Assembly: GCA_012727545.1 (NCBI GenBank)
Contig: JAAYHA010000096.1
Coordinates: 1 to 10,690, forward strand
DNA from: Synergistaceae bacterium
GTDB taxonomy: Bacteria; Synergistota; Synergistia; Synergistales; Synergistaceae
Reading direction: 5' to 3'
Length of the DNA stretch: 10,690 nucleotides
The translations under genes were made by a program, and so were the position numbers. The notes beneath the pieces are model-generated. The model ran no database searches, was not told the origin of the DNA, and saw only the letters and a list, made by a program, of their open reading frames with translations. Numbering within the stretch: the first letter of the stretch is position 1; the number at the start of each line of letters is the position of its first letter. This document shows, in pieces, positions 1 to 7,017 of this stretch.

Positions 1-56
1 CGCATGCTTTTAGACACCATACGTGCCACGTTTCTGTGGTCGTAGGTGAGAAATAA
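1..56 (+). CDS. rplV: Large ribosomal subunit protein L22, 3' end only
   Basis: This is the last part of an open frame that enters the window already running. The frame that begins with a full codon at base 3 reads HAFRHHTCHVSVVVGEK and stops at TAA 54-56. That matches the end of bacterial L22, where a basic stretch is followed by a TSH-like motif and a run of hydrophobic residues (HITVVV or similar). L22 binds 23S rRNA and lines the peptide exit tunnel. Its position immediately before rpsC is the standard S10-block order. Only 17 complete codons are visible, so the identification rests on the motif plus gene order. The stop codon overlaps the start of the AAGGAGG ribosome binding site of rpsC. 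Confidence 0.88.
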   Translation, partial: HAFRHHTCHVSVVVGEK

Positions 57-68
57 GGAGGGGTGACG

Positions 69-743
69 GTGGGTCAGAAAGTTCACCCGGTAGGTTACAG
101 GATTGGTGTCATCTACGATTGGGAATCCCGCTGGTACGCAGACGGAAAAAAATATGCAAAATTCCTGCACAATGATCTTGAACTAAGGGAATGGATCAGG
201 AAACGCTGGAATAAAGCAGGCGTAAGCCGTGTGGAAATTGAGCGTATTGGAAACGTTATGCGTTTTACAGTTTGGACCGCCCGGCCTGGTGTAGTTATTG
301 GCAAGCAGGGTGCAGAAATACAGGCAGTTCGTGAGGAACTCCAGGCTAAAACCGGAAGCCGGGTAATGATCAATATTCAGGAAATCAAAAACCCTGATGC
401 AGAAGCACAGGTAGTTGCAGAGGGAGTTGCAGCTTCTCTTGAGCGCAGGATAAGCTTCCGCCGCGCTATGAAGCAGTCTATCTTCCGTGCAATGAAATCA
501 GGAGCAAAAGGTATCAAGATCCAGTGCGCAGGCCGCCTTGGCGGAGCTGAGATCGCACGTACGGAATGGTACCTTGAAGGACAGCTTCCTCTTTCAACAC
601 TTAGAGCAGACATTAATTACGGTCTTGCCGAAGCCCATACGATCTACGGTGTCATTGGCATCAAGGTTTGGATCTATAAAGGCGAAGTCATGGAACGCAA
701 ACCTGTAATGGAAGCAGTTCCTGCTCATCAGGAGAGGGGGTAA
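69..743 (+). CDS. rpsC: Small ribosomal subunit protein S3
   Basis: S3 sits in the head of the 30S subunit at the mRNA entry channel. The 224-residue product begins MGQKVHPVGYRIG, the family's signature start. It has a type 2 KH RNA-binding domain with the GKQG loop at about residues 78-81, and the C-terminal S3 signature (GRLGGAEIARTE) at about 155-166. Length is normal for the family (roughly 210-240). Two GTG starts are possible, at 63 and 69. The AAGGAGG site at 55-61 leaves one base before 63 but seven before 69, and 69 also gives the conserved MGQKVHP start, so 69 is chosen. The last codons (CAGGAGAGGGGG, 729-740) form the ribosome binding site for rplP, suggesting coupled translation. 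Confidence 0.97.
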   Translation: MGQKVHPVGYRIGVIYDWESRWYADGKKYAKFLHNDLELREWIRKRWNKAGVSRVEIERIGNVMRFTVWTARPGVVIGKQGAEIQAVREELQAKTGSRVMINIQEIKNPDAEAQVVAEGVAASLERRISFRRAMKQSIFRAMKSGAKGIKIQCAGRLGGAEIARTEWYLEGQLPLSTLRADINYGLAEAHTIYGVIGIKVWIYKGEVMERKPVMEAVPAHQERG

Positions 744-749
744 CATCTG

Positions 750-1169
750 ATGCTTTCTCCGAAAAGAGTAAAGTACCGCAAACCCCACCTGACGGCTCTT
801 CGCGGCTATGCTAAGGGAGCCACGAAGGTTGATTTCGGTGAATATGGACTTCAGGCGTGTGAAAATGGCTGGATCACTGCCCGTCAGATCGAAGCTGTAC
901 GTGTTGCTATCAGCCGCAAAATGAAAAAAGGCGGACAGATCTGGATCCGGATATTCCCAGACCGCCCCGTAACAGAGAAACCTCTTGAAACACGTATGGG
1001 TAAGGGTAAAGGAAACGTCGAATACTGGACCGCGGCAGTAAAACGCGGCCGTGTGATGTTTGAAATAGCAGGTGTGCCCCGTGAGACGGCCGTTGAGGCT
1101 TTTCGCACGGCATCCTTCAAGCTGCCCATCAAGGTAAAATTGTTAACCCGAGAGGGAGCAGGTGAATAG
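750..1169 (+). CDS. rplP: Large ribosomal subunit protein L16
   Basis: L16 binds 23S rRNA near the A site and the peptidyl-transferase centre and helps place tRNA. The 139-residue product starts MLSPKRVKYRKPH, the family's usual start, and carries the central signature FGEYGLQA (29-36) followed by WITARQIEA (41-49). The GKGKG segment (84-88) contains the conserved loop; Arg82 just before it corresponds to the arginine hydroxylated in E. coli L16, though modification here is unknown. The binding site AGGAGAGGGGG (730-740) lies in the end of rpsC, nine bases before the ATG. The stop codon at 1167-1169 lies one base before the rpmC start, so the two genes are almost certainly translated together. 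Confidence 0.97.
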   Translation: MLSPKRVKYRKPHLTALRGYAKGATKVDFGEYGLQACENGWITARQIEAVRVAISRKMKKGGQIWIRIFPDRPVTEKPLETRMGKGKGNVEYWTAAVKRGRVMFEIAGVPRETAVEAFRTASFKLPIKVKLLTREGAGE

Positions 1170-1170
1170 T

Positions 1171-1386
1171 ATGGATCCCAAGGAACTTAGAGATCTCAGC
1201 ATATCTGAGCTTAACGACAAACACAAACAGTTTAAGGAAGAGCTGTTCAACCTTCGCTTTCAGAATGCGATAGGACAGTTGAATAACTCGGGCCGTATTA
1301 GAGAGGTCAAAAAAACAATTGCCCGCGTACTTACGGTGATAACCGAAAAGGAAAAGGGTATCGATCGTTCAGGAGCAAGGAGGTAG
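1171..1386 (+). CDS. rpmC: Large ribosomal subunit protein L29
   Basis: L29 is a small two-helix protein near the peptide exit, part of the docking surface for trigger factor and SRP. The 71-residue product shows the family core: LRDLSISEL (6-14), then LFNLRFQ (25-31), GQLNN and RIREVKKTIAR (42-52), all strongly helical. A GTG at 1162 is in frame three codons earlier and would overlap rplP; the ATG at 1171 is preferred because AGGTGA (1160-1165) stands five bases before it and MDPKELR is a typical start. The gene ends in codons for GARR whose DNA (GGAGCAAGGAGG) is the ribosome binding site of rpsQ, so the ARR tail may have no role in the protein. Confidence 0.95.
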   Translation: MDPKELRDLSISELNDKHKQFKEELFNLRFQNAIGQLNNSGRIREVKKTIARVLTVITEKEKGIDRSGARR

Positions 1387-1392
1387 CCGGAG

Positions 1393-1689
1393 ATGGAAGC
1401 AAAAAAAGTAAATCGCAAAGTCCGCACCGGCGTGGTGGTTAGCGACAAAATGGATAAGACCATAGTTGTTCGCGTTGACCGTATGGCCAAACATTCACTT
1501 TATGGTAAGCCGGTACTCCGGTCCAAAAAGTTTATGGCCCATGACGAGGCTAACGATTGCCGTATAGGTGATAAGGTCATGATCGCAGAGACCCGTCCCC
1601 TCAGTGCAAACAAACGCTGGGAAGTTGCGCAGATAATCGAAAGAGCCCCAGTTATGGGTGTAAAACAGGAAGACGAGGAGGCATTGTAG
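1393..1689 (+). CDS. rpsQ: Small ribosomal subunit protein S17
   Basis: S17 is an OB-fold primary binder of 16S rRNA needed for early 30S assembly. The 98-residue product has the family's N-terminal strand pattern (GVVVSDKMDKTIVVRV, 13-28), the KHSLYGK segment (33-39) and the late signature IGDKVMIAETRPLS (58-71) followed by KRW. It is somewhat longer than the usual 80-90 residues because of an acidic C-terminal tail (KQEDEEAL). That tail is where the GAGGAGG binding site for rplN is encoded (1675-1681), so its length may reflect translation signals more than ribosome structure. The start ATG follows AAGGAGG (1377-1383) by nine bases. Confidence 0.97.
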   Translation: MEAKKVNRKVRTGVVVSDKMDKTIVVRVDRMAKHSLYGKPVLRSKKFMAHDEANDCRIGDKVMIAETRPLSANKRWEVAQIIERAPVMGVKQEDEEAL

Positions 1690-1692
1690 GTT

Positions 1693-2061
1693 ATGATCCA
1701 GCTTCGTACAGTGCTAAATGTAGCCGATAATTCAGGCGCAAAAAAGATCCTCTGCATCCAGGTCAAAGGCGGAAGCTTCCACAAGGTAGGTACAGTGGGT
1801 GATGTAATAGTAGCTTCAGTTCGTGAAGCTGCTCCCAATGCCAATATTAAAAAAGGTGACGTAGTAAAGGCAGTTATAGTCAGGACGAAAAAAGAGATCC
1901 GCCGCAAGGATGGATCCTATGTTCGCTTCGATGACAATGCCGCTGTCGTCATAGACAACAACGGTGATCCTAAGGGAACCCGTATTTTCGGTCCTGTAGC
2001 CCGGGAACTAAGAGAGAAGAAATATATGCGAATCGTCTCTCTTGCTCCCGAGGTAGTGTAG
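1693..2061 (+). CDS. rplN: Large ribosomal subunit protein L14
   Basis: L14 is a beta-barrel 23S rRNA binder that forms intersubunit bridges and is the docking site of the silencing factor RsfS in other bacteria. The 122-residue product is exactly the usual length. It opens MIQLRTVLNVADNSGAKK, and carries the family signature with NANIKKGDVVKAVIV (about 52-66), RFDDNAAVVI (78-87), and the ending GTRIFGPVARELR then MRIVSLAPEVV. The rpsQ stop is three bases upstream. GAGGAGG at 1675-1681 is eleven bases before the ATG, a slightly long spacing, and lies inside rpsQ. Nothing is unusual in the protein. Confidence 0.97.
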   Translation: MIQLRTVLNVADNSGAKKILCIQVKGGSFHKVGTVGDVIVASVREAAPNANIKKGDVVKAVIVRTKKEIRRKDGSYVRFDDNAAVVIDNNGDPKGTRIFGPVARELREKKYMRIVSLAPEVV

Positions 2062-2074
2062 GGGGTAACAGCAC

Positions 2075-2401
2075 ATGTCCAAAATGAGAATCAAAAAAGG
2101 AGACCGTGTTCGTGTTATTTCAGGTAAAGATGCCGGCAAAGAAGGAAAAGTTCTTCGCAGGGATCTCCAGAAAGACACAATAGTCATTGAAAACGTCAAT
2201 ATGGTGACTAAGAGCGCACGTCCGACACAAAAAGATCCTCGCGGTGGATTTGTTAAGAAGGAGGCACCTCTGCATGCATGCAAAGTTATGCTTGTATGTC
2301 CTTCATGTGGCAAACCTTCCCGCGTAAGCCGTGCATTTCTTGACAGCGGCAAGAAGGTCCGCATTTGTAAACAGTGCGGCGAGATCGTTGACAAGGTTTA
2401 G
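2075..2401 (+). CDS. rplX: Large ribosomal subunit protein L24, zinc-ribbon form
   Basis: L24 is one of the first proteins to bind 23S rRNA during 50S assembly. The 108-residue product has an N-terminal KOW motif (KKGDRVRVISGKDAGKEGKV, 7-26) and the middle IENVNMVTK segment (38-46). The C-terminal third contains CPSC (C75, C78) and CKQC (C98, C101), a four-cysteine arrangement expected to bind zinc; E. coli L24 lacks it, though other lineages carry such forms. The start ATG 2075 has only a weak G-rich site (GGGGGT, 2061-2066) before it, so translation may depend on ribosomes arriving from rplN. A second in-frame ATG at 2084 has no better site, and MSKMRIKKGD fits the family start. Confidence 0.96.
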   Translation: MSKMRIKKGDRVRVISGKDAGKEGKVLRRDLQKDTIVIENVNMVTKSARPTQKDPRGGFVKKEAPLHACKVMLVCPSCGKPSRVSRAFLDSGKKVRICKQCGEIVDKV

Positions 2402-2413
2402 GGAGGGACAACT

Positions 2414-2956
2414 ATGACACCGCGTCTTTTGACAAAGTACAGCGAGGACGTCCTTCCGAAGTTGAAAGAACAATTCGGATATAAGAACGTCATGGAGATT
2501 CCCCGTCTGGTCAAGGTCGTTATCAATATAGGCGTTAACGAAGCTAAACTTGATAACAAGTATATGGATGCTTCGATCAACGAACTGACGATAATCTCCG
2601 GACAGAAACCCATGATGAAAAGGGCGAAAAAATCCATCGCGGGGTTCAAGGTCCGTGAAGGTATGCCTGTAGCGTGCTGCGTAACACTGAGAGGTCCCAG
2701 GATGTGGGAATTTGTTGACCGCCTCATAAGTATAGCGCTCCCGCGGATCAAGGACTTCCAGGGTATCTCAAAAAGAGGTTTTGACGGCAGGGGAAATTAT
2801 AACCTTGGACTCAAAGAACAGCTTCTTTTCCCTGAGATAGACTACGATAAGGTAATTCGTCAGCGCGGAATGAATATAACATTCGTTACGACCGCGAAGG
2901 CGGATGAGGAAGCCCAGGCTCTGTTGGCCGAACTGGGCATGCCCTTCGCCCATTAG
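2414..2956 (+). CDS. rplE: Large ribosomal subunit protein L5
   Basis: L5 binds 5S rRNA and anchors it to the central protuberance of the 50S subunit, contacting P-site tRNA and S13. The 180-residue product has the usual length and features: MTPRLLTKYSEDVLPKLKEQFGYKNVMEIPRL at the start (1-32), the KVVINIGVNEA motif (34-44), the GQKPMMKRAKKSIAGFK stretch (58-74) and LPRIKDFQGIS (109-119), followed by a conserved FPEIDYDKV segment. GGGAGGG (2401-2407) stands six bases before the ATG. It follows rplX by twelve bases and precedes rpsN by fourteen, the standard spc-block order. Confidence 0.97.
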   Translation: MTPRLLTKYSEDVLPKLKEQFGYKNVMEIPRLVKVVINIGVNEAKLDNKYMDASINELTIISGQKPMMKRAKKSIAGFKVREGMPVACCVTLRGPRMWEFVDRLISIALPRIKDFQGISKRGFDGRGNYNLGLKEQLLFPEIDYDKVIRQRGMNITFVTTAKADEEAQALLAELGMPFAH

Positions 2957-2970
2957 GAAGGAGTATACTT

Positions 2971-3156
2971 ATGGCCCGTAAAAGCTTGGTAAACAAAGCT
3001 CAGCTTGAACCTAAGTTCAAAGTGAGAAAGTATAATCGCTGCCCCCTGTGCGGACGTCCCCGGGGCTATGTCAGAAAGTTCAACATGTGCCGCTGCTGTT
3101 TCCGCAAACTTGCGCGCGAGGGTAAGATCCCTGGCGTAGTCAAGTCGAGCTGGTAG
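2971..3156 (+). CDS. rpsN: Small ribosomal subunit protein S14, zinc-binding type Z
   Basis: S14 is a late-assembling protein of the 30S head next to S3 and S10. The 61-residue product is the short type Z form: it has the zinc knuckle C24-x2-C27 and C40-x2-C43, with the conserved GRPRGYVRKF between them and ARKSL at the start and KSSW at the end. The longer zinc-free form of about 90-100 residues is absent here. AAGGAG (2958-2963) is seven bases upstream of the ATG. Type Z S14 in the spc block is usual in Gram-positive and many deep-branching bacteria and helps exclude an enteric-type organism. Confidence 0.97.
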   Translation: MARKSLVNKAQLEPKFKVRKYNRCPLCGRPRGYVRKFNMCRCCFRKLAREGKIPGVVKSSW

Positions 3157-3186
3157 GCAAGTGGGCGTGGAAGGGAGGATCCTTTA

Positions 3187-3591
3187 ATGCATATTACCGA
3201 TCCTGTCGCGGATATGCTCACACGCATAAGAAATGCGAACGTTGTCTATCATGAGATGGTGGACATGCCTCTTAGCAAGATGCGCCTTGAAATGGCGCGC
3301 ATCCTCAAAGAGGAGGGCTATATCCGTAACTACAAGACGATCAATGACTCAAAACAGCCGATGCCTATACTCAGACTTACTATGAACTATGGACCGGCAA
3401 AGGAGCGAGTGATCCAGGGACTGCGCAGAATAAGCAAGCCAGGACGCCGCATTTATGTAGGCAAAGAAGAGCTGCCCAAAGTTATGGGTGGTCTCGGAAT
3501 TGCAATGATTTCAACATCAGCGGGACTTATGACCGATGCAGAAGCGCGTAAGCGCGGACTGGGCGGCGAAGTCGTTTGCTATGTATGGTAA
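3187..3591 (+). CDS. rpsH: Small ribosomal subunit protein S8
   Basis: S8 binds the central domain of 16S rRNA and in E. coli also represses the spc operon by binding its mRNA. The 134-residue product has the family start MHITDPVADMLTRIRNAN (1-18) and the C-terminal signature STSAGLMTDAEARKRGLGG ending CYVW (109-134), which holds the main RNA-binding surface. The gap of 30 bases from rpsN is among the larger ones in this cluster but holds only GGGAGG (3173-3178), eight bases before the ATG, with no visible promoter. Whether S8 regulates this cluster cannot be read from the sequence: I did not see a clear copy of its rRNA site near rplX-rplE. Confidence 0.97.
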   Translation: MHITDPVADMLTRIRNANVVYHEMVDMPLSKMRLEMARILKEEGYIRNYKTINDSKQPMPILRLTMNYGPAKERVIQGLRRISKPGRRIYVGKEELPKVMGGLGIAMISTSAGLMTDAEARKRGLGGEVVCYVW

Positions 3592-3605
3592 TGGGGGTGG
3601 CATAG

Positions 3606-4148
3606 GTGTCTAGAATAGGACGTAAACCGATCCCGCTTCCCAAGGGAGTAGAGGTCAAGATCGAGGGCAGCCACATTTCAGTAAAGGGTTCCAAAGGGAC
3701 TCTGGAAATGGAAGTTATGCCCCAGATCAACGTTGAGCAGGAAGATGGGCAGCTTATAGTCACACGCGAAAGCGAGATCAAGGCTGTACGTGCTGCTCAT
3801 GGAATGACAAGGGCCATCCTTAACAACATGGTAACGGGAGTAAGCAGTGGTTTTGAAAAAAATCTTGAAATCGTCGGAGTAGGTTATCGTGCTCAGATGC
3901 AGGGAAAGAATCTTGTTTTAAGCCTTGGCTTCTCCCATCCTGTAGAGGTAGTTCCCCCTGCAGGTATAGAGTTTGCATGTGAAAGCCCTATCAAGATCGC
4001 AGTTCGCGGCATTGACAGACAGCTTGTAGGTCAGGTCGCTTCCAACATTCGTGAGTACCGTCCGCCCGAACCATACAAAGGCAAAGGCATCAGGTACTCA
4101 GGTGAATATGTAATACGCAAGGCCGGTAAGGCCGGCGCCAAGAAGTAA
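3606..4148 (+). CDS. rplF: Large ribosomal subunit protein L6
   Basis: L6 contacts 23S rRNA near the sarcin-ricin loop and the factor-binding site. The 180-residue product is full length, starts MSRIGRKPIPLPKGVEVKI and ends with the family signature PEPYKGKGIRYSGEYV (154-169) and a basic tail. Two repeated alpha-beta domains are expected across about 1-82 and 83-180; the second holds the VEVVPPAGIEF strand region. The start is GTG at 3606, five bases after GGGGGTGG (3593-3600); no other start in frame gives the conserved N-terminus. Confidence 0.97.
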   Translation: MSRIGRKPIPLPKGVEVKIEGSHISVKGSKGTLEMEVMPQINVEQEDGQLIVTRESEIKAVRAAHGMTRAILNNMVTGVSSGFEKNLEIVGVGYRAQMQGKNLVLSLGFSHPVEVVPPAGIEFACESPIKIAVRGIDRQLVGQVASNIREYRPPEPYKGKGIRYSGEYVIRKAGKAGAKK

Positions 4149-4164
4149 GGCGAGGTGAAGGACG

Positions 4165-4530
4165 TTGATCAGTAATCGCAGTCGCAATAAAATGCGGGAG
4201 CTCCGCCATCGTCGCCTCAGGAAACTTATCTCAGGCACTGTGGAGCGTCCACGTCTTGCAGTATTCGGAAGCCTCAAGCATATTTATGCTCAGGTTATCG
4301 ATGATGCAAAAGGAAGAACACTTGTGTCAGCTTCAACAATGGAGCAGGCATTCAAGGATACGAAGGGCACAGGAAACCAGGAAGCTGCAAAAGCAGTCGG
4401 CAAGCTGATCGCTGAACGTGCTCTGGCCCAGGGAATCAGTGCTGTCGTTTTTGACCGTGGCGGACATGTCTATCATGGCAGAGTCAAGGCCCTGGCAGAA
4501 GCGGCACGCGAAGCCGGCCTGAAGTTCTAG
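4165..4530 (+). CDS. rplR: Large ribosomal subunit protein L18
   Basis: L18 binds 5S rRNA together with L5 and brings it into the 50S subunit. The 121-residue product has the basic N-terminus (RELRHRRLRKLISGT, 11-25), the RPRLAVF strand (28-34), HIYAQVIDD (39-47) and the ending VVFDRGGHVYHGRVKALAEAAREAGLKF. The start is a rare TTG at 4165: an in-frame TGA at 4156-4158 rules out anything upstream, GAGGTGA (4152-4158) is six bases before it, and only this start gives the usual MISxxxRN beginning; ATG 4192 would cut into the conserved basic region. Residue 35 is glycine where an arginine (FRS) is common in the family. Confidence 0.96.
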   Translation: MISNRSRNKMRELRHRRLRKLISGTVERPRLAVFGSLKHIYAQVIDDAKGRTLVSASTMEQAFKDTKGTGNQEAAKAVGKLIAERALAQGISAVVFDRGGHVYHGRVKALAEAAREAGLKF

Positions 4531-4546
4531 GAGGAGGCAGAGAAAC

Positions 4547-5065
4547 GTGGCGAAAGAGACACCTAACAATAAATCATATAGCAGCAGAGGCCTCGAGCTT
4601 TCAGAGCGTATAGTCTCGATCAACAGGGTAAGCAAGGTCGTCAAGGGCGGTAAAAGATTCCGCTTCAGCGTTCTTGTTGTTGTCGGAGACGGCGTCAGTC
4701 AGGTAGGCCTCGGTATAGGCAAAGCCAAAGAAATTTCTGAGGCAATGCGCAAGGGTATCGAGCATGCTAAGAAGAACATGATCGATCTTAAGAAGGTTGG
4801 GCATACCATTCCCCATCCCATAATCGGAAAGTTTGGAGCAGCAGAAGTCCTTCTTCGCCCTGCAGCACCGGGAACAGGCGTTATTGCCGGCGGAGCTGTG
4901 CGTGCGATTGTGGAACTCGGCGGAGTCAAAGACATTCTGACTAAGGTTATCGGAAGAACTTCAAACCCGATCAATGTTTCCTATGCGACAATGTCTGCAG
5001 TGAAAAACCTTAGGACTCCTGAAGAGATCCGCAGGCTGCGCGGCAAAGACCGCAAGGAAGCCTAG
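4547..5065 (+). CDS. rpsE: Small ribosomal subunit protein S5
   Basis: S5 lies at the mRNA entry side of the 30S subunit; mutations in it affect decoding accuracy and spectinomycin resistance. The 172-residue product has the double-stranded RNA-binding-like N-terminal domain with RVSKVVKGGKRFRFSVLVVVGD (27-48) and GLGIGKAKE (54-62), the loop region where spectinomycin-resistance changes map, then HPIIGKFGAAEVLLRPAAPGTGVIAGG (90-116) and VKDILTKVIGRTSNP in the C-terminal domain. The residues around the KGG loop look wild type. The start is GTG at 4547, nine bases after GAGGAGG (4531-4537). Confidence 0.97.
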   Translation: MAKETPNNKSYSSRGLELSERIVSINRVSKVVKGGKRFRFSVLVVVGDGVSQVGLGIGKAKEISEAMRKGIEHAKKNMIDLKKVGHTIPHPIIGKFGAAEVLLRPAAPGTGVIAGGAVRAIVELGGVKDILTKVIGRTSNPINVSYATMSAVKNLRTPEEIRRLRGKDRKEA

Positions 5066-5079
5066 GAGGTTGATCTACA

Positions 5080-5262
5080 ATGGCTAAAGTAACAATTACG
5101 TGGAAGAAAAGCACAATTGGCCGCCCTCCCCGTCAGGAGAGGATAATCAAGGCACTTGGCTTTCACAGGCTGAATGATACAGTCTGTCACGAGGATTCTC
5201 CGCAGATAATGGGAATGGTCAATTCGATCTCCCATCTGTTGGAATGGACTGTAGAGGAATAG
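5080..5262 (+). CDS. rpmD: Large ribosomal subunit protein L30
   Basis: L30 is a small 23S rRNA binder of the 50S subunit. The 60-residue product starts MAKVTITWKKSTIGRPPRQ and continues with IIKALGFHRLNDTVCHEDSPQIMGMVN, the family's pattern of two strands around helices with the GL.+LN.TV motif at about 26-35. It is the usual length and is in the normal place between rpsE and rplO. AGGAGG (5064-5069), which overlaps the rpsE stop codon, is ten bases before the ATG. The last residues (EWTVEE) are encoded just before the rplO binding site. Confidence 0.95.
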   Translation: MAKVTITWKKSTIGRPPRQERIIKALGFHRLNDTVCHEDSPQIMGMVNSISHLLEWTVEE

Positions 5263-5274
5263 GGAGGTACTGAC

Positions 5275-5721
5275 ATGAATCTTCATGAACTGTGTCCCGC
5301 AGAGGGTTCACGTAAAAAGAAGAAACGTCTTGGTCAGGGCCTGGGCAGCGGTAAAGGCAAAACCGCAGGCAAAGGGCATAAAGGACAGAAGGCAAGAGCA
5401 GGTGTATCGATAAAGGCCAACTTTGAAGGCGGCCAGATGCCTCTTGCACGCCGTATCCCAAAACGCGGATTCAGTAATTATCGCTTTGCCGTCAGATACG
5501 AAATAGTCAACGTTGCGGATCTTGAAGAACGTTTTGATGCCGGATCAGAAGTGACAGCAGAGAGCCTCTATGCTCTCCGTCTTATATCCGGTGCAGACAA
5601 ACCCGTAAAGATCCTAGGCGTAGGCGAACTTTCAAAGAACCTTTCAGTGCAAGCTAACGCCTATAGCGCATCGGCTGCAAAAAAGATCGAAGCAGCCGGC
5701 GGAAAGGCCGAGGTGATTTAA
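5275..5721 (+). CDS. rplO: Large ribosomal subunit protein L15
   Basis: L15 is a late 50S assembly protein with a long basic extension threaded into 23S rRNA. The 148-residue product begins MNLHELCPAEGSRKKKKR and has the glycine-lysine-rich arm GQGLGSGKGKTAGKGHKGQ (20-38), then FEGGQMPLARRIPKRGF (50-66) and a globular C-terminal domain ending in AAKKIEAAGGKAEVI. These are the hallmarks of bacterial L15 at normal length. GGGAGG (5262-5267) is seven bases before the ATG. The stop codon TAA (5719-5721) is directly followed by the GTG start of secY, and the last codons encode secY's AGGTGA site (5711-5716). Confidence 0.97.
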   Translation: MNLHELCPAEGSRKKKKRLGQGLGSGKGKTAGKGHKGQKARAGVSIKANFEGGQMPLARRIPKRGFSNYRFAVRYEIVNVADLEERFDAGSEVTAESLYALRLISGADKPVKILGVGELSKNLSVQANAYSASAAKKIEAAGGKAEVI

Positions 5722-7017
5722 GTGTTAGATTCCTTCCGGGATGCCTTCAGGCTGCCTGACCTTAAGCGGCGAATACTCTTCACTCTTGCCGCATTGTTCA
5801 TCTACAGACTTGGAGCACACATGCCGACACCGGGTGTTGATGCGGCTGCTCTTGGAAAGCTTTTTGAGCAGGGCGGCGTTTTAGGTTTCCTGGACCTCTT
5901 TGCCGGAGGAGCACTAAGCAGATTCAGCATCTTTGCTTTGGGTGTTACTCCCTACATCAACGCAAGCATTGTCATGCAGTTGCTGGCAGTAGTTGTACCA
6001 AGCCTTGAAAAGATGCAGAAAGAGGGAGAAGAAGGGCGCAAGAAGGTAGTGCAGTACACACGTTACGGCACTATCGCCTTCGCACTTATTCAGGCAGTCG
6101 GAATGACGGGCTGGCTCAGGAATCTAGGTATATTTACAGGCAGCTGGATGGACATTGCGCTTGTCGCCGTTACGCTTACCACCGGTGCTGTTGCTGTTAT
6201 GTGGCTTGGTGAAGTAATGTCGGACCACGGCATAGGCAACGGCATATCACTTCTCATCTTTGCAGGTATAGTTGTAAGGATCCCTGAAGCGATAATTAGA
6301 ACTTTTACGCTGGTAAGGCTTGGGGAAATGAACATACTGGTAGTACTGATGGCAATTGCTGTAATGGTTGCGGTTGTAGCCGGATGTGTAATGCTTCAGG
6401 AAGGCCAGAGACGTCTGCCTGTGCAGTATGCAAAGCGTATGGTAGGCAACAAAATGTATGGAGGGCAGAGCAGCTTTATACCTCTGCGTGTAAATACAGC
6501 AGGAGTCATACCGATAATCTTTGCATCATCGGTGCTTCTATTCCCCTACACGATCGCCGGTCTTTTCCAGCATAGTTTTGCTCAGGTGGTGCAGAAGGCA
6601 TTCAGCCCGAGCAGTCCCGTTTATATTATCCTGTACGTTGCGATGATAATCTTCTTCTCATATTTCTATACGGCGGTCGTTTTCAAGCCGGAAGACATAT
6701 CGACGAACATGAAGAAAAACGGCGGGTTCATCCTTGGTATACGCCCTGGAAGACCTACTACAGATTACATCGAAAAGGTAATGGGACGCATTACTCTCGG
6801 AGGCGCAGTCGCCCTTGCTATAGTTGCTGTTGTTCCTACCCTGATGACAGGTCTTATGAACATAAACACGTTTTATTTTGGCGGAACGGCCGTAATAATC
6901 GTCGTTGGTGTTGCTCTTGATACTGTACACCAGATAGAGGGACAGCTTATAATGCGTCATTATGAAGGGATCCTGAAGCGCCGCGGAGGTAAGTCAGGCG
7001 GCCTTCTGAGATTGTAA
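5722..7017 (+). CDS. secY: Protein translocase channel subunit SecY
   Basis: SecY is the inner-membrane pore that, with SecE and SecG and driven by SecA or the ribosome, exports or inserts proteins. The 431-residue product has the usual length and about ten hydrophobic segments. Visible signatures are RLGAHMPTPGVD (29-40), FALGVTPYINASIVMQLL (71-88), IGNGISLLIFAGIV (171-184), the cytosolic loop with AKRMVGNKMYGGQ (237-249) and R255 in PLRVN, IRPGRPTTDYI (340-350), and the C-terminal VVGVALDTVHQIEGQLIMRHYEG (394-416). The start is GTG at 5722, touching the rplO stop, with AGGTGA five bases upstream, so translation is probably coupled to L15. Confidence 0.98.
   Translation: MLDSFRDAFRLPDLKRRILFTLAALFIYRLGAHMPTPGVDAAALGKLFEQGGVLGFLDLFAGGALSRFSIFALGVTPYINASIVMQLLAVVVPSLEKMQKEGEEGRKKVVQYTRYGTIAFALIQAVGMTGWLRNLGIFTGSWMDIALVAVTLTTGAVAVMWLGEVMSDHGIGNGISLLIFAGIVVRIPEAIIRTFTLVRLGEMNILVVLMAIAVMVAVVAGCVMLQEGQRRLPVQYAKRMVGNKMYGGQSSFIPLRVNTAGVIPIIFASSVLLFPYTIAGLFQHSFAQVVQKAFSPSSPVYIILYVAMIIFFSYFYTAVVFKPEDISTNMKKNGGFILGIRPGRPTTDYIEKVMGRITLGGAVALAIVAVVPTLMTGLMNINTFYFGGTAVIIVVGVALDTVHQIEGQLIMRHYEGILKRRGGKSGGLLRL

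Noticed and set aside
1..45. Open frame 1 at the left edge (RMLLDTIRATFLWS, stop at 43-45)
   Set aside because: Frame 3 instead gives the recognisable end of L22 and the correct neighbour for rpsC.
63..65. GTG at 63 as the rpsC start
   Set aside because: Only one base from the AAGGAGG site; GTG 69 has seven-base spacing and gives the conserved MGQKVHP start.
1162..1164. GTG at 1162 as the rpmC start
   Set aside because: Poor spacing to a binding site; ATG 1171 has AGGTGA five bases upstream and a typical L29 start.
1500..1907. Long minus-strand open frame opposite rpsQ and rplN (135 codons)
   Set aside because: Explained by codon bias of the genes on the + strand; no binding site and no recognisable protein.
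2380..2480. S8-binding mRNA structure controlling the spc block near rplX-rplE, as in E. coli
   Set aside because: By eye I could not find a hairpin resembling the S8 site of 16S rRNA; a covariance-model search would be needed to be sure.
6384..6575. Plus-strand open frame inside secY
   Set aside because: It lies entirely within the well-conserved secY in another frame and has no family features or ribosome binding site.
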